Below are positions 11,783 through 22,411 of a stretch of 64,000 bases of DNA, in pieces. The translations under genes were made by a program, and so were the position numbers. The stretch is taken from positions 88,431 to 152,430 of the forward strand of contig KN834756.1 in the NCBI GenBank assembly GCA_000827265.1. The letters run 5' to 3'. This DNA comes from Collybiopsis luxurians FD-317 M1 (taxonomy: Eukaryota > Basidiomycota > Agaricomycetes > Agaricales > Omphalotaceae). How positions within the stretch are numbered: position 1 is the first letter of the stretch; each line of letters begins with the position of its first letter. The notes under the pieces are model-generated. The model had not been told where the DNA came from. It saw only the letters and a program-made list of their open reading frames with translations, and searched no databases.

Positions 11783-13475
11783 AGACTTTCAATGTTGCTT
11801 TTATAAAACAGTTGCGCAGGAACAGCGTTTTGGGATTAGAATGTCCACTTGACTTTTAAGTGCGGATCTTGAGTCCTTTAAATTGACTCCGGAAGAATGT
11901 ACTGCGGTACGTAGGAATATTATTAATCAGGAAAAGGAAAAAACAAATTTTCAGGAACGAATAGTGGAACAAACTCCAACAGGTAAGGAAGATGTCATGA
12001 TGATGATGACCAGCACGAAAAGGCAAAAAGCTAATCTCTGGAATGCGCTAGGGCCATGATCCCCATGTTTACGCCACGGGATAGCTATGGCTGGAGCGCT
12101 GTTTAACAACTCTGAACTTGGAAGTTACCGTTCTAGGTTTAGTGTGAGACAGCGTTTGAACCGTAGAATTCATTCAATACATGCCAGCCGTATCGGAGGC
12201 ATTTACAATCGGCCATGTATGTCTTAATGAGATTTTTCTTTACAGTACACTCTTCAGTTGTGGCGCAGGACTCAGTAGCTGACAGCTACCTTGCTACTCT
12301 TTGGGCCGATATTCCAAAGATCACTGATCATATGCTGGAGGTATCCTCAGCTGATACTGTGCTACAGAGAGAATTCATGTCACCCACAAGCTACCTCCGG
12401 CTTTCACTGTAAGTATTGTGATTAATTTAACCAGAATATTTCCAGCAGCAGTGACTTCGCCTGAGATGCCTCAAATTCCGGCCAGTGGACTTGATATCGT
12501 TCCGCTCCTCCCGAGTGTGACGAAATCTGGGAGTTGACAAAGCTTTCAAAAGCGGAGTGTTCAATGACATACTTAGTGTTATCCAAGTTCTACTCATATC
12601 GATTAGTCCAAGGGTTTTCGAAGATTTATACCAAGTTTTGACCAGGTCTTGACTTGACCGAGCCCTAAAAAATCCTCGCTGCGGAACTTTGCTACATTGG
12701 TTCACTCATGTTTTTGGTGTAGACCATTCCCACGTGGGTCGTTAGCGTGGAGACTCGGGGGCAAGTTTCCGAGAAACTAACAGGATGACAATATAACAAT
12801 GGTTCACGCGTAGTACGTACTTGTCGGATTAGTATGAACAACTTTCTCCATTTACCCGAGCGGAGCTTAAGTATAGACTCGGACCATAATTATCAGAAAC
12901 TCAAAGAGTTAGAATTGAACTTATACCTTTAGTTGCATACTCTACACGCGCACAGAATTCAATCCCAAACACCACAACTATGACACTCATTTATCTCCCA
13001 TCTCTGCATTGTGAATGAAAACATTCAACGAATCTCCGCCCCCTACTCCAGTCCGCCTTCCACCGGTCATCATCTACAGAACATATACTCAAAGTAAAGC
13101 AAACTCTACACGCGGTGTCTTCAACTTCAAGAGTGTCCCAACAATCCTCAACAACGGCGCCTTTCACGTAAACTGGTCCATTCTGAATATTCGTACAAGA
13201 TTACAGACAGAAAGTTTACTTATTAAGGGAGGAGAGTAACAACCGAAAATTTCACTCTGCTCCAAAACCCTATCCAAAGCCCATAAAGCAAAGTGCAACA
13301 TTAAAGCCAAAGAAAGTGTTTTCAACTATTGGTACTGATCAGGTGCCCATTCCAAATAAAACTGCAAAGTTCAAAACTTCTATAGGTATTAAGCCTAATT
13401 AATGGGGGGTGAGGGAAAATAACTTTAGTTGAAATTCAAAGGAAACATACCAGTTGTTATTGAAGTATTAACATA
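11783..13475. other. Spacer upstream of P450 and downstream of YKT6-2
   Basis: No gene recognised. From about 13.09 kb the sequence is the paralogue of 6.6-7.19 kb. The left part (11.8-13.0 kb) has no similarity that I can see elsewhere in the window. Confidence 0.5.
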
Positions 13476-14394
13476 CTACATCACAACGCAGCAAGCATTT
13501 TGCTATATCACAGAACCGACCGGCAGGGAGGGGAGGGGTGAGCGTGAAAGGGGGAGAATTCAGAACAGCCGCACAGAACAACGAGACAAGCAAACAGAAA
13601 TTAAAATGCCAAACCCAGCTTAGATGCATTATACTTGAACTCACCTTCTTTGCAGTCTTATAAAACATCTTAGTTTGGGCAGACAACGCTGCCGATTGGT
13701 CAACCAGATTGTCGAGCTTTTCACCTCGCTCTAGGACAGATTCAATTGATTTGTGCTAATTAATACAATAACGAGTATTTGAGAACGGGAACAGAATCAG
13801 TACACATATGTATGTTCGTGGAAAGGGAGGCACAGCCATACCAAAAGGTAAAAATCTATGCTAACTACTCACCAAAATAATCTTCGTCTCATCGAGCTCC
13901 CGCTGCACCCGCATAATCGGATCCGCCTGTTGTGGAGCCTGATATTTCTCCACATAAGTCTGAATATCTGGAAAGCTGATTGCCGCAGGGTTGTTGAATG
14001 ACGACCGGGGTACTTTGGTTATGAAATCATCCAGTATTTTGGTGAGGATGGAAAATGCGGATCTGACGGGATACTCTTGGTCTGTGATGATGACAGCTAG
14101 AGAGAGTAGCCTATTGTTAGAAAGAAATGATAATATTTAGATAGTGTCCTTACCAACCAACTGCTCTGCCCCACCTCGATTATACACATGCGCAGTATAA
14201 TTATTTTCCACTATACTCTGCCTCTGTCCTTGAGCCGTCCTCTCCGCGACAGTCCTTGAGAAAAACGACATAAACTCTCCTACAGATCCTTTCTGGTAGA
14301 ATGAAAACTGCGATAGATCAGTTGCGTTGGCAAGGACAGTTGAAGGTTGAGAGGGCAAGGCAAGGATGATGGAGATGGAATAAATCTTGACCAT
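13476..14394 (-). CDS. YKT6: v-SNARE YKT6, copy 2
   Basis: Exons 14154-14394, 13873-14096, 13645-13755 and 13476-13502 have the same lengths as copy 1 (241, 224, 111 and 27 nt) and give 200 residues. The longin domain ([16 protein letters not shown]), the R-SNARE coiled coil and a terminal QNACCVVM prenylation box are intact. The last intron is longer than in copy 1 (142 against 56 nt). Differences from copy 1 are mostly conservative, so both look functional. It lies divergent from SSP copy 3, repeating the YKT6/SSP arrangement at 1.8-4 kb. Confidence 0.94.
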
Positions 14395-15366
14395 GGAGTA
14401 TTGAAAGAAGGGGAGAGGTGGATTGGGGTGTAGACAAGAAAGACAGGAAGGGCTTGCTGCGGAGAAGCGCTGGAGATTGGCGCTGCGGCTGGGGCTTGAT
14501 GTAATTCAATGGACGGACTAGTATTCCCGCTCTCTTCAGTTTTCTCCTCCACGCCGCCTCCACGCCCTTGTCTATGTTGGCCTGCTTCTCTTCCTCTCCT
14601 TCGAAACTTGCATGGGTCTCGGTACTGAGCACCTGCCCGAGGACCCTTTGATCTTTTTTACCTGCCATTCGAAAACTTTCTCGTTTTAATTCCTCCATGG
14701 AAGGGAAGCGATTTTGTCTCCCCTAGGCAGACTCTCGCAAGCAAAGCTTACGGAAGCGATTCGACCATTCATGCATTCTTGTGAACACAGACATTGAAAG
14801 GAACCGGAGCTCAGGGCTTAACTGTTCCTTGATTCAAACCGCGAACAAAGGAAATCAACCGTACAACTAAAAACGAGTGACATTCAAAAAAAAAAAAAAA
14901 AAAATCAATCCAAAGTCAGAAAAAAACACTCATCAGCCCACTATTATGCGCCACCTTTATTATACATCTGCACAGTGTAGGTCAAGAGAGCTTCCCTTGA
15001 TGCTAGTTAGTTTGGTCGGTCTGTAACCAACGATCACTTCAGTGTGGTCAAAGCGCCCACTACCACGTGTGCCATCGGAGACCGGTTCCTAACTAATCAC
15101 CGATACTGCTTGTCCTTCTGAACTCCTTTTCGACCTTGTCGGAACACACGACAACAGCAAAGACCCCGCTCCGACAAGTCCGCCCGTCCACCACTCACTA
15201 TAGATACAGATATCTCATGATAAATAGGTACCTACCGTAGAAGTAACGGATGAGTCTTCAACGGTTCATTTACCGCCTTGCATAGAGGTACCACGATGTC
15301 AGTTCCGACCATGCGCCTTTCAAGGGATGCCACCATCTACGGAGGATTGTGATCACTCAAAGCAAG
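14395..15366. promoter_or_regulatory. YKT6-2/SSP3 divergent region with a YKT6 exon fossil
   Basis: At about 14943-14981 the complement still reads YTVQMYNKGGA, matching the end of YKT6 exon 1 ([11 protein letters not shown]). A second YKT6 start must once have stood directly before SSP3. From about 15010 onward the sequence shares blocks with the other SSP upstream regions (GGTCAAAGCG, CGGAGACCGGTTCCTA, the TCACTATAGA block). An A18-like run lies near 14886-14903. Confidence 0.6.
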
Positions 15367-15374
15367 TATAAAAG
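15367..15374 (+). promoter_or_regulatory. TATA box of SSP3
   Basis: TATAAAAG, 98 nt before the ATG at 15465, in a context (CAAG before, CCT after) kept in the other SSP promoters. Confidence 0.8.
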
Positions 15375-15464
15375 CCTAAGAGACTCTCTTTCTACCTCAC
15401 TATCGACTGACTTGTCACTTCGCTCGATTATTCTCTCATCTATACCACTCACATCATCATCATC

Positions 15465-16124
15465 ATGTTCAAGTATCTCGCCCTCGTCTCCTTTGTCTTG
15501 TTATCCATCGGAGCATCCAGCGCCACCCCCGTCCAACGCGCTTCATGCAACCCCAACGCCCAGGGTCAACCTGTGTCCATCCAGAGCGAAGCGTTCGTCG
15601 GACTCGAGTGGGGTCTCGCAGCTCCCTCAGATAGCGTCGTTGTCGGCGAGTCTTACCGCGGCCTCGCCGCTCCAGATTGGTTCGTCCGTCAAAGTGGACA
15701 GTTTCCGGTCAGCTATATCATCACGTACGTTCGGTTTTTTTATTATCATCTCGTCGTCTTAAGTATATACCTTTCGTAGGGATGTTACCTCTGGATTGGC
15801 CGTCACGATTAACGGCGGCGAATTGACTCTCAACCCTGTTAACAACGCCGAATTCCAACCGTGAGTTGCTCAGTCTTGGATCACAGTAGCCGTACTTATT
15901 CTCCTTTCTTTCTTTCTTTTTCCCGCAGTAACCAAGTCTTCGACATCGATTGCTCTGCATGCGGGATAGATGTTACCCCAGGGAACGTTATCGGTTCCGG
16001 GTGCACCATCAGTCCACATAATGTGTCATCCTGTATTAGCATTGGGCCAGAGGCACCGGATAACTTGCAAAACTTGGGCTGTCCCCCGACTCCGAGTAGC
16101 GAATTTTACAACCTTTTGACATAG
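15465..16124 (+). CDS. Small secreted six-cysteine protein SSP3
   Basis: Three exons (15465-15724, 15780-15860 and 15929-16124) give 178 residues. A signal peptide of about 20 residues (MFKYLALVSFVLLSIGASSA) precedes a mature chain with one early cysteine (RASCNPN) and five in the last third (DCSACG, SGC, SSC, LGC). The middle is a Gly/Ser-rich region with WGLAAPSD and YRGLAAPDWF repeats (the AAP motif twice). I do not recognise the family. Size and secretion resemble fungal effector-like or cell-surface small secreted proteins, which is inference. A methyltransferase gene follows on the same strand. Confidence 0.9.
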
Positions 16125-16868
16125 ATACATACAATACTCTGGAGGAGATTGGGTGATAGATATAGTGTATACACACTTACGTCTGGATTCTGTGTAACGA
16201 ACTATATCACTCTGCATTTCAATGCATACAGTAGTATTTCTTGTTCTTTTCACAAGATTCAGAGCATGTTTTAGTTCGAAAAGGATGGGATAGGATAGGA
16301 TAAGTACGTGCGCTATTGCATCCCAGAGCCTGCGACAACATTGTGCTCACGCGTAAGACGAAAGTACATTAAGTGCCATTGAAAGACCTTTCAACTGTGA
16401 AAGTTCCGGAGGTTAGTTGACGGGAGTTCAAATCCTTAACAAGAGTTGCCAGTCTTCGCCCCTTGATTTTGCGTTTTCCTCTTTCTTACCATTTGAAAGA
16501 AATTCCTTCCTTCCATTTCAAGCCTAAATGTCTGAGGGAGGTGACCATCCACCCATCCTCCCATTCATTCATCCTCCCATCATCGGCGGAGTGGAAGCCT
16601 CGGATGAATTCTCAGTCTGAAAGTACGAGTAACCAAAGCAAAAACAAAAACAACCAAACGTCTGTATTGTACAAAAGAGAAATCCGTACCTCATACAGTA
16701 TACTTACCCCTTCACACCTGAGATTCAGAATCATGATGCTTCCGGCTCTCTCTCTCAGGCTGTATGCGTCACAGTTGATTGTACTCGATATTGATTGCAG
16801 ACTAAATGTGAAGGAAGTATGAATAGCCCCTCTGCGAACCTGGGATTGAACCACCACCACCACTTCCC
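16125..16868 (+). promoter_or_regulatory. SSP3-to-methyltransferase spacer, duplicated at 23.1-23.8 kb
   Basis: Closely similar to 23083-23783, which also separates an SSP from a methyltransferase gene, so SSP and methyltransferase were copied together. A TATA-like TATGAATAG lies at 16818-16826, 43 nt before the ATG. The corresponding site at 23.7 kb is a full TATAAATAG, so this copy's promoter may be weaker. Confidence 0.6.
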
Positions 16869-17872
16869 ATGAGCACAGAATCGGACGGGTATGACGGGCA
16901 GCGATATTACGCCTCAAAGCAATATCTGCTACCTGCTGATGAACCGGAGACTTCAAGGTGAGTCTACATGATACAACTCTCATAAACCCGAGGGGTGGGG
17001 CGGGGTGGGAAGGGGGCTGATTCCGAGTCCACATAAGATTGAACAAACAGCACCGAGTGATTATCAGGGCTTTTGACAATCAACTATCACTAGCTCCGTT
17101 AGACTTGCAAACCGGGGATCGTGTACTCGAAAGCGGGGCAGGAACCGGTACGAGGTCTTCAATTACCCCTGGAACGTTAACATAGAGAGATACTTATCCT
17201 TCTCTAGGCATCTGGGCTCTCGAGTTTGCAGAGCATAACCAGAAACACGGCACGGTGCTGGACATTGAATGCGTCGATATCTCTGATAAGCAATTTCGGC
17301 AATCTCACCCTCCCAACATCCACTTCTCCGTCCATTCCGTGATATCCTTGCCAGCAGAATGGAGTGGGACATTTGCGTATGCGCACCAGCGATTTCTGAT
17401 AGCAGCGATGGATGATTCGCGTTGGCGCCAAGCCGTCCGCGAGCTGTTCAGAGTGCTATCGTCTGGAGGATGGGTAGAGCTGGTCGAACCGGAGGAAAAG
17501 GATTTAAACTTTGCCGTTGGTCCATATTCGAATAAGTTGGAATCCTTGGTTCTAGCGATGTATATGGAGGAAGGGATTGTCGGTGACCTAGGGATATATC
17601 TTCCACCCATTTTGGAGGAAGCTGGTTTCGTGGATGTCCGGTGCGAGACTCGACATGCGTCGATAGGGCGGTCAGGCGGGAATGGGTATAGCAGCGAGGA
17701 GTACCGGGATGCTTGGAAAGGTATGCAGCAGCCTGCACTGGATAGCGGAGGGTATGGTGTAGTGCGTACGGGGGAGGAATTTGAGGAACTCTTGGAGGGA
17801 TCAACGCGGGAATGGAATAATTCGAACGAGGCGAGGTGCACGTTTTACACAATACTAGCTCGGAAGCCTTGA
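16869..17872 (+). CDS. SAM-dependent methyltransferase, copy 2
   Basis: Exons 16869-16957, 17038-17147 and 17208-17872 give 287 residues. The SAM-binding motif I is VLESGAGTG (near residue 60) and the acidic loop is LDIECVDIS. GGWVELVEPEEKD is the post-motif-II strand, as in Tam/LaeA-like class I methyltransferases. Exon 2 begins RLNKQHRVIIRAFD, typical of the N-terminal helix of this family. The substrate is unknown; methyltransferases of this type are common beside P450s in secondary metabolism, which is suggestive only. Confidence 0.92.
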
Positions 17873-18423
17873 TCCTCGAGTTGTATATTTCTTATTTCAA
17901 AGTACTTGTTTGTCATGCGGGATATCTCCCGAAAAGTGAAAAAGTGCGAAGTTCCAAGTTGCAAACGCAAACGCTACCACCCCCTTCGAACCACCTATCG
18001 ACATCCAATGATCCATCTCTTCCCGTCGATTCCGAGGGACCGAGTTCTGAGTTGTGTGATAAGACAAGTCGGCCCCAGGGAATGGGAATTGGGAATGGGA
18101 ATGTGAGCGGGGACGTTTCACATACCGTGTTCTGACTGTTCGAGGTTGCTCACGGTGACCCAGCGGCAGGTATTGGAGACTTGGATGATACTTGGTTCAA
18201 GACAAAGCCAAAATCAGCAATACTTATGATTGTATAACCGTACAACAAGATGCAAATGCGAAAGTGGTCCGTATCCACGTGTGAGTGCGTCCGTTCATAC
18301 CAGCTCCGTCATTTCGTCCTCGTCTCTCCATGCCCATGCTCATACCATGCCTAGTGTGCGCGCGGGCCCACCAGTCATCACCTCTCATCATCCTACCCTC
18401 CTCGCTTTGATCATATCTACAAA
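17873..18423. repeat. Post-methyltransferase spacer, copied twice at 26.6-27.6 kb
   Basis: Contains a stretch around CAAAGCCAAAATCAGCAATAC (18206) followed by CTTATGATTGTATAA, and the element GGTCCGTATCCACGTGTG. Both recur before the intact DUF202 gene at 26.88 and 27.48 kb. No gene recognised. Confidence 0.6.
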
Positions 18424-18999
18424 ATAAGCACCAACAACCCAACCTCCATGGCCAACACCACGCCCGCGACACCAACGACGATCCATCCAGCCGTCACCAA
18501 CGGTCTTCCAAAGACCCGTGTACCCTTTTGGCCTACGGTCTGTATGACATCTGCGGGATCGTAGGAGAGGGAGTCTTGGCGGAGGTGTTGGTGTGTAGTT
18601 GCGGAGGCTGAGGCTGAGGTGGTTGCGGAGTTGGAGTTGGTGGGGAAGGAGGTACGCGGATCCGCAAAATTATTTCTAGAATGACGATCCCTGAGGAAGG
18701 CAAGAACAAAGAGGAGGGCTCCGAGGGTATTGAATAGTAATCCAACTGTTGGAGAATTTTCAGCGTAGGTATAGCATAACGAAGGTCAGACAAAAACAAA
18801 ACTATACCCTGGAATCAAACAACTTCAGAATGGTCAGAGGATAAACCAAGTTTCCCAACGCAGTACGGAAATAGGCACCGTATAATGTACGTTGGTGTGC
18901 GCGGATGTCGACGAGCTCGTTGACTTCGGAGGTGTAGAAAGATTCAGCTCTGTGACCTCTGAGCTGAGAGTGAGTACAAAGTATGTGAGGATCCACTAC
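18424..18999 (-). pseudogene. DUF202 membrane protein, damaged copy 2
   Basis: The exon bodies are intact but do not join. The middle exon reads RGHRAESFYTSEVNELVD then GAYFRTALGNLVYPLTIL. The last exon is open from GLLFNTLGALLF to a TAG at about 18425, with two membrane spans. At the exon 2/3 junction the only GT donor (GTATAG after DSR) leaves phase 0 where the intact copy at 28 kb needs phase 1. The first exon's donor is also changed. Hence a frameshifted copy unless an unusual splice is used. Confidence 0.65.
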
Positions 19000-19033
19000 G
19001 AGTATGGCTCATGGCGGATGAGAATAAAAACGT

Positions 19034-19153
19034 ATTCACGTGCCGAGAGCTTTTTTGCTTTCAATGTCAGTACACGCCTCGAGTCTTTTCTCCAAAAAAG
19101 ACATTACTAGCACTAGGCCTCAACTCTCTCAAGTCATTTTCAGCTTCAAAGTA
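19034..19153. pseudogene. DUF202/OXA1 divergent promoter fossil with dead OXA1 exon 1
   Basis: Matches 28312-28438 at the intact locus. CACGTG is kept near 19037. The OXA1 first exon is recognisable at 19102-19150 (AGCACTAGGCCTCAACTCTC, then a GTAAAG donor), but its ATG has become ATT. It shows that the DUF202 copies were taken from the DUF202-OXA1 locus. Confidence 0.75.
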
Positions 19154-19618
19154 AAGAAAAAAGTCTGGCAATTGATGTTCAAAAAAATCACCGTCCGAAG
19201 AAAAAAACACTCGCCAGTCAACTATTTTGCGCCACCCCCCGATACACCTGCACGGTGTAGGCTGAGTTGATGTTAGTCGTTCGGTCTGCAACCAACTGTC
19301 AGTGTGGTCAAAGCACCGGCTAACCAACTGCCACATGCGGGACCTTCGAAGACCGGTTCCTACCTAATCACCAATACCGCCACTGTACTTCTTTCGATCT
19401 TGTCGGGATGTGAATTAAGAGGGGAAAGGTCCCGACCCCGACGAGTCCGCCCGTTAACCACTTAATATAGACCTGATAATGAGGTACTGTAGAAGTAGTG
19501 GACGAGTCTTCGACGGTTTATTGAATTCCTAGCACAGAGGTACCGTGATATCAATTCCGACAATGCGCTTCTCAAGGGATACCATTGTCTACGGAAGATT
19601 GTGTTCACTCCAAACAAG
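19154..19618 (+). promoter_or_regulatory. SSP4 upstream region, with YKT6 exon 1 fossil
   Basis: Near 19228-19262 the complement reads YTVQVYRGGA, a fossil of the end of YKT6 exon 1. Downstream come the GGTCAAAGCAC, GAAGACCGGTTCCTAC and AACCACTTAATATAGACC blocks shared with SSP3 and SSP5. Nearly identical to 21.85-22.31 kb. Confidence 0.55.
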
Positions 19619-19626
19619 TATAAAAG
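19619..19626 (+). promoter_or_regulatory. TATA box of SSP4
   Basis: TATAAAAG, 97 nt before the ATG at 19716, with the conserved GCCTCAAAGATACTC context. Confidence 0.8.
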
Positions 19627-19715
19627 CCTCAAAGATACTCTTCTTCTACCTCACTATCGACTGACTGACTTATCCATTCGATTCTTTCCTCATCCTAAGC
19701 ATCCTCATCCTCATC

Positions 19716-20385
19716 ATGTTCAAGTCTCTTGCTCTCGTCTCCTTTGTCTTGTCATCCATCGGAGCATCTAGCGCCAACCCCGTCCGACGCGCTTCATGCA
19801 ACCCCAACGCCCAGGGTCAACCCGTATCCATCCAGAGCGAAGCATTCGTTGGACTCGAGTGGGGTCTCGCGGCTCCCTCGGATAGTGTCCTCGTCGGAGA
19901 GTCCTACCGCGGCCTAGCCGCCCCAGATTGGTTCGTCCGCCAAAGTGGACAATTTCCAGTCAGCTATATCATCACGTACGTGCAGGTTTTCATCTACATT
20001 TTGCCCGTCGTCTTAAGTGTATGTTAAAATTTATAGTGATGTTACCTCTGGATTGGCGGTCACAATTAACGGTGGCGAATTGACTCTCAACCCCGTTAAC
20101 AACGCTGAATTCCAACCGTAAGTTGCTCAGCTTTGGCTACCAGTAGTCATACTCATTCTCCTTTCTATCTTCTCTTTCTTTTCACGCAGAAACCAAGTCT
20201 TCGACATCGAGTGCTCAGCATGCGGAACTGACGTTTCCCCTGGGAACGTTATCGGTTCCGGGTGCACTATCAGTCCACACAATTCCTCATCATGTATTAA
20301 CATTGGGCCAGAGGCACCGGATAACTTGCAAAACTTGGGCTGTCCCCCGACTCCAATTAGCGAGTTTTACAACCTTTTGACATAA
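19716..20385 (+). CDS. Small secreted six-cysteine protein SSP4
   Basis: Exons 19716-19975, 20037-20117 and 20190-20385 have the same lengths and phases as SSP3 and SSP5 (260, 81 and 196 nt; 178 residues). The signal peptide MFKSLALVSFVLSSIGASSA is followed by NPVRR, a possible Kex2-type dibasic site, before the first cysteine. The six cysteines are conserved. It is almost identical to SSP5, 2696 bp downstream. Its 3' flank differs from those of SSP3 and SSP5 because a membrane-protein gene follows here. Confidence 0.9.
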
Positions 20386-20460
20386 ATGCATATATATTCT
20401 AGAGTTTAATCAAGTACATAAATGATACATACGAATCCCTAGTAATAACACAAGTAATCT

Positions 20461-21264
20461 TCAGAAAAGAAAAAAAAAAAACAGAACTTCCAGCAATTCA
20501 AACAATTGGATATAGGGAAAGAACGTCATCCATTGGACAGTTTCAAATGCACCAGAAGGCAATTTTCGTAGTGCTAGAAATGCCTCTATAACGAGACAAA
20601 GTCGAGCATAACTGTAAATCACAAGTGCAGACACTCCAAGTATACAGAGCATTCTTAGGCGGTGGGCCCGCTGTGATTTCTGAATTGCTTGCGAAAGTGT
20701 CATGTCACTAATCATTGCCACTGAGAGCAGAAATACTGGTGCAAAAACTACAAAAAGTGTGCACACCTTCCATAGCACCTCTTCAGTAGTGCTGGGGAAC
20801 TTGGATTTCCAGGCAGCACAATGAACAGCGCCAAACATTGCTGCTGCAATGAATGCAATAAGTCTATCTTTACCATGATCTGGCTCCAAATCCAAAGTTC
20901 GGTCGAGAAATGACACCCTCTTTTCGTCATAATGTTCAACAGCCAGGAGGATAAAGAAACATGGTAACATGGGTGCTGAAAAAATGCCGAGTATTACTAG
21001 TGCAATCTTTAGCAATGATCCAGCTCCTTCCAGAAAATGAACAATGTCCATGTGTTCTGTATAATCCGAGAATGCGTCTGTAATGGATTTCATAAATGGC
21101 ATAACCATCCGTGTCATGAAACTGTGTGGTATCCCCATTTTCCGACAGTCTTCATGGGCTCTGTGCGCAATCAGTAAGCCACAATAGAAGACATTTTGAA
21201 CCCAATCCCATGTCGAAATGGCCCAACCATCATTTCTCTCAGGGTGAGCAACTAGCTCATCCAT
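20461..21264 (-). CDS. Multi-pass membrane protein inserted in a DUF202 copy
   Basis: One uninterrupted frame of 267 residues starts at ATG 21264; an in-frame stop lies not far upstream. At least five hydrophobic segments are visible (for example LLKIALVILGIFSAPMLPCF and LFVVFAPVFLLSVAMI). The block MFGAVHCAAWKSKFPS..EEVLWKV matches a motif I associate with a large, uncharacterised Agaricomycete membrane-protein family (HC.AW...FP). The C-terminus runs into a poly-T-coded FFFFLF, so the true end is uncertain. The gene sits where the DUF202 last exon should be and separates the SSP4 and SSP5 units. It may be truncated at its 5' end. Confidence 0.6.
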   Translation of the reverse strand: MDELVAHPERNDGWAISTWDWVQNVFYCGLLIAHRAHEDCRKMGIPHSFMTRMVMPFMKSITDAFSDYTEHMDIVHFLEGAGSLLKIALVILGIFSAPMLPCFFILLAVEHYDEKRVSFLDRTLDLEPDHGKDRLIAFIAAAMFGAVHCAAWKSKFPSTTEEVLWKVCTLFVVFAPVFLLSVAMISDMTLSQAIQKSQRAHRLRMLCILGVSALVIYSYARLCLVIEAFLALRKLPSGAFETVQWMTFFPYIQLFELLEVLFFFFLF

Positions 21265-21429
21265 GGCATCTTTGCTTGTGGCTCCCAGTTAGATCCGTAT
21301 GTGACATTCAACTCTTTGAGGTTTGTCCCGCCAGAAGAAGTATACCAGAACATTGATCGCCGCAAAGGCAAGAGTTCTGTGACAGGTAAACCCTCGGCCC
21401 ATCTGGCGAGTAGCTGGATGATAAATGAA

Positions 21430-21735
21430 TAGTAATCCAACTGTTGGAAAATTTTCAGCGTAGGTATAGCATAACGAAAGTCAGACAAAAAAAAAACCAT
21501 ACCCTGGAATCAAACAACTGCAGAATGGTCAGAGCATAAACCAAGTTTCCCAACGCAGTACGGAAATAGGCACCGTATAATGTACGTTGTTGTGCGCGGA
21601 TTTCGACGAGCTCGTCGACGTCAGAGGTGTAGAAAGATTCAGCTCTGTGACCTCTGAGCTGAGAGTGAGTACAAAGTAAGTGAGGATCCACTACGAGTAT
21701 GGCTCATGGCGGATGAGAATAAAAACGTATTCACG
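21430..21735 (-). pseudogene. DUF202 membrane protein, truncated copy 3
   Basis: Exons 1 and 2 resemble the copy at 18.8-19.0 kb (RGHRAESFYTSDVDELVE, then GAYFRTALGNLVYALTILQLFDSR). After about 20 bases of exon 3 the similarity stops and the inserted membrane-protein region begins. Two of the three membrane spans are lost. Confidence 0.8.
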
Positions 21736-22314
21736 TGCCGAGAGCTTTTTCGTGTTCACTGTCAGTACGCGTCTCGAGTCTTTTCTCCAAAAAAAGACAT
21801 TACTAGCACTAGGCCTCAACTCTCTCTCAAGTCATTTTCAGCTTCAAGGTAAAGAAAAGTCTAGCAATTGATGTTCAAAAAAATCACCGTCCGAAGAAAC
21901 AAATACTCGCCAGCCAACTATTTTGCGCCACCCCCCGATACACCTGCACGGTGCAGACTGAGTTGATGTCAGTCGTTCGGTCAGCAACCAACTGTCAGTG
22001 TGGTCAAAGCACTGGCTAACCAACTGCCACATACGGGGCCTTCGGAGACCGGTTCCTACCTAATCACCGATACCACTACTGTACTTCTTTCGATCTTGTC
22101 GGGATGTGAATTAAGAGGGGAAAGGTCCCGACCCCGACGAGCCCGCCCGTTAACCACTTAATATAGACCTGATAATGAGGTACTGTAGAAGTAGTGGACG
22201 AGTCTTCGACGGTTTATTGAATTCCTAGCACAGAGGTACCGCGATATCAATTCCGACAATGCGCTTCTCAAGGGATACCATTATCTACGGAAGATTGTGT
22301 TCCCTCCAAGCAAG
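21730..22314 (+). promoter_or_regulatory. SSP5 upstream region with OXA1 exon 1 and YKT6 exon 1 fossils
   Basis: Carries, in order, the CACGTG site (near 21732), a dead OXA1 exon 1 (21799-21848, ATG changed to ATT), a YKT6 exon 1 end fossil (about 21925-21958) and the shared SSP upstream blocks. Nearly identical to 19.03-19.62 kb. Confidence 0.6.
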
Positions 22315-22322
22315 TATAAAAG
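22315..22322 (+). promoter_or_regulatory. TATA box of SSP5
   Basis: TATAAAAG, 97 nt before the ATG at 22412, same context as in SSP4. Confidence 0.8.
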
Positions 22323-22411
22323 CCTCAAAGATACTCTTCTTCTACCTCACCATCGACTTATCGACTTATCCATTCGATTCTTTCCTCATCCTAAACATCC
22401 TCATCCTCATC

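Noticed and set aside
14318..14698. 126-codon minus ORF upstream of and overlapping YKT6-2
   Set aside because: Its downstream part is YKT6 exon 1 read in another frame and the rest is promoter DNA shared with other copies; no homology.
17305..17841. 178-codon minus ORF opposite methyltransferase copy 2
   Set aside because: Antisense shadow of a conserved coding exon; similar shadows appear opposite the other copies.
20461..20480. Poly-A tract as a sign that the inserted membrane-protein gene is a retrocopy
   Set aside because: The tract lies at the gene's 3' end but reads as poly-T on the coding strand, the wrong orientation for a retroposed poly-A tail.
22259..22411. Upstream in-frame start extending SSP5 by 51 residues
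   Set aside because: It would begin before the conserved TATA box and hide the signal peptide; SSP3 and SSP4 have no such extension.
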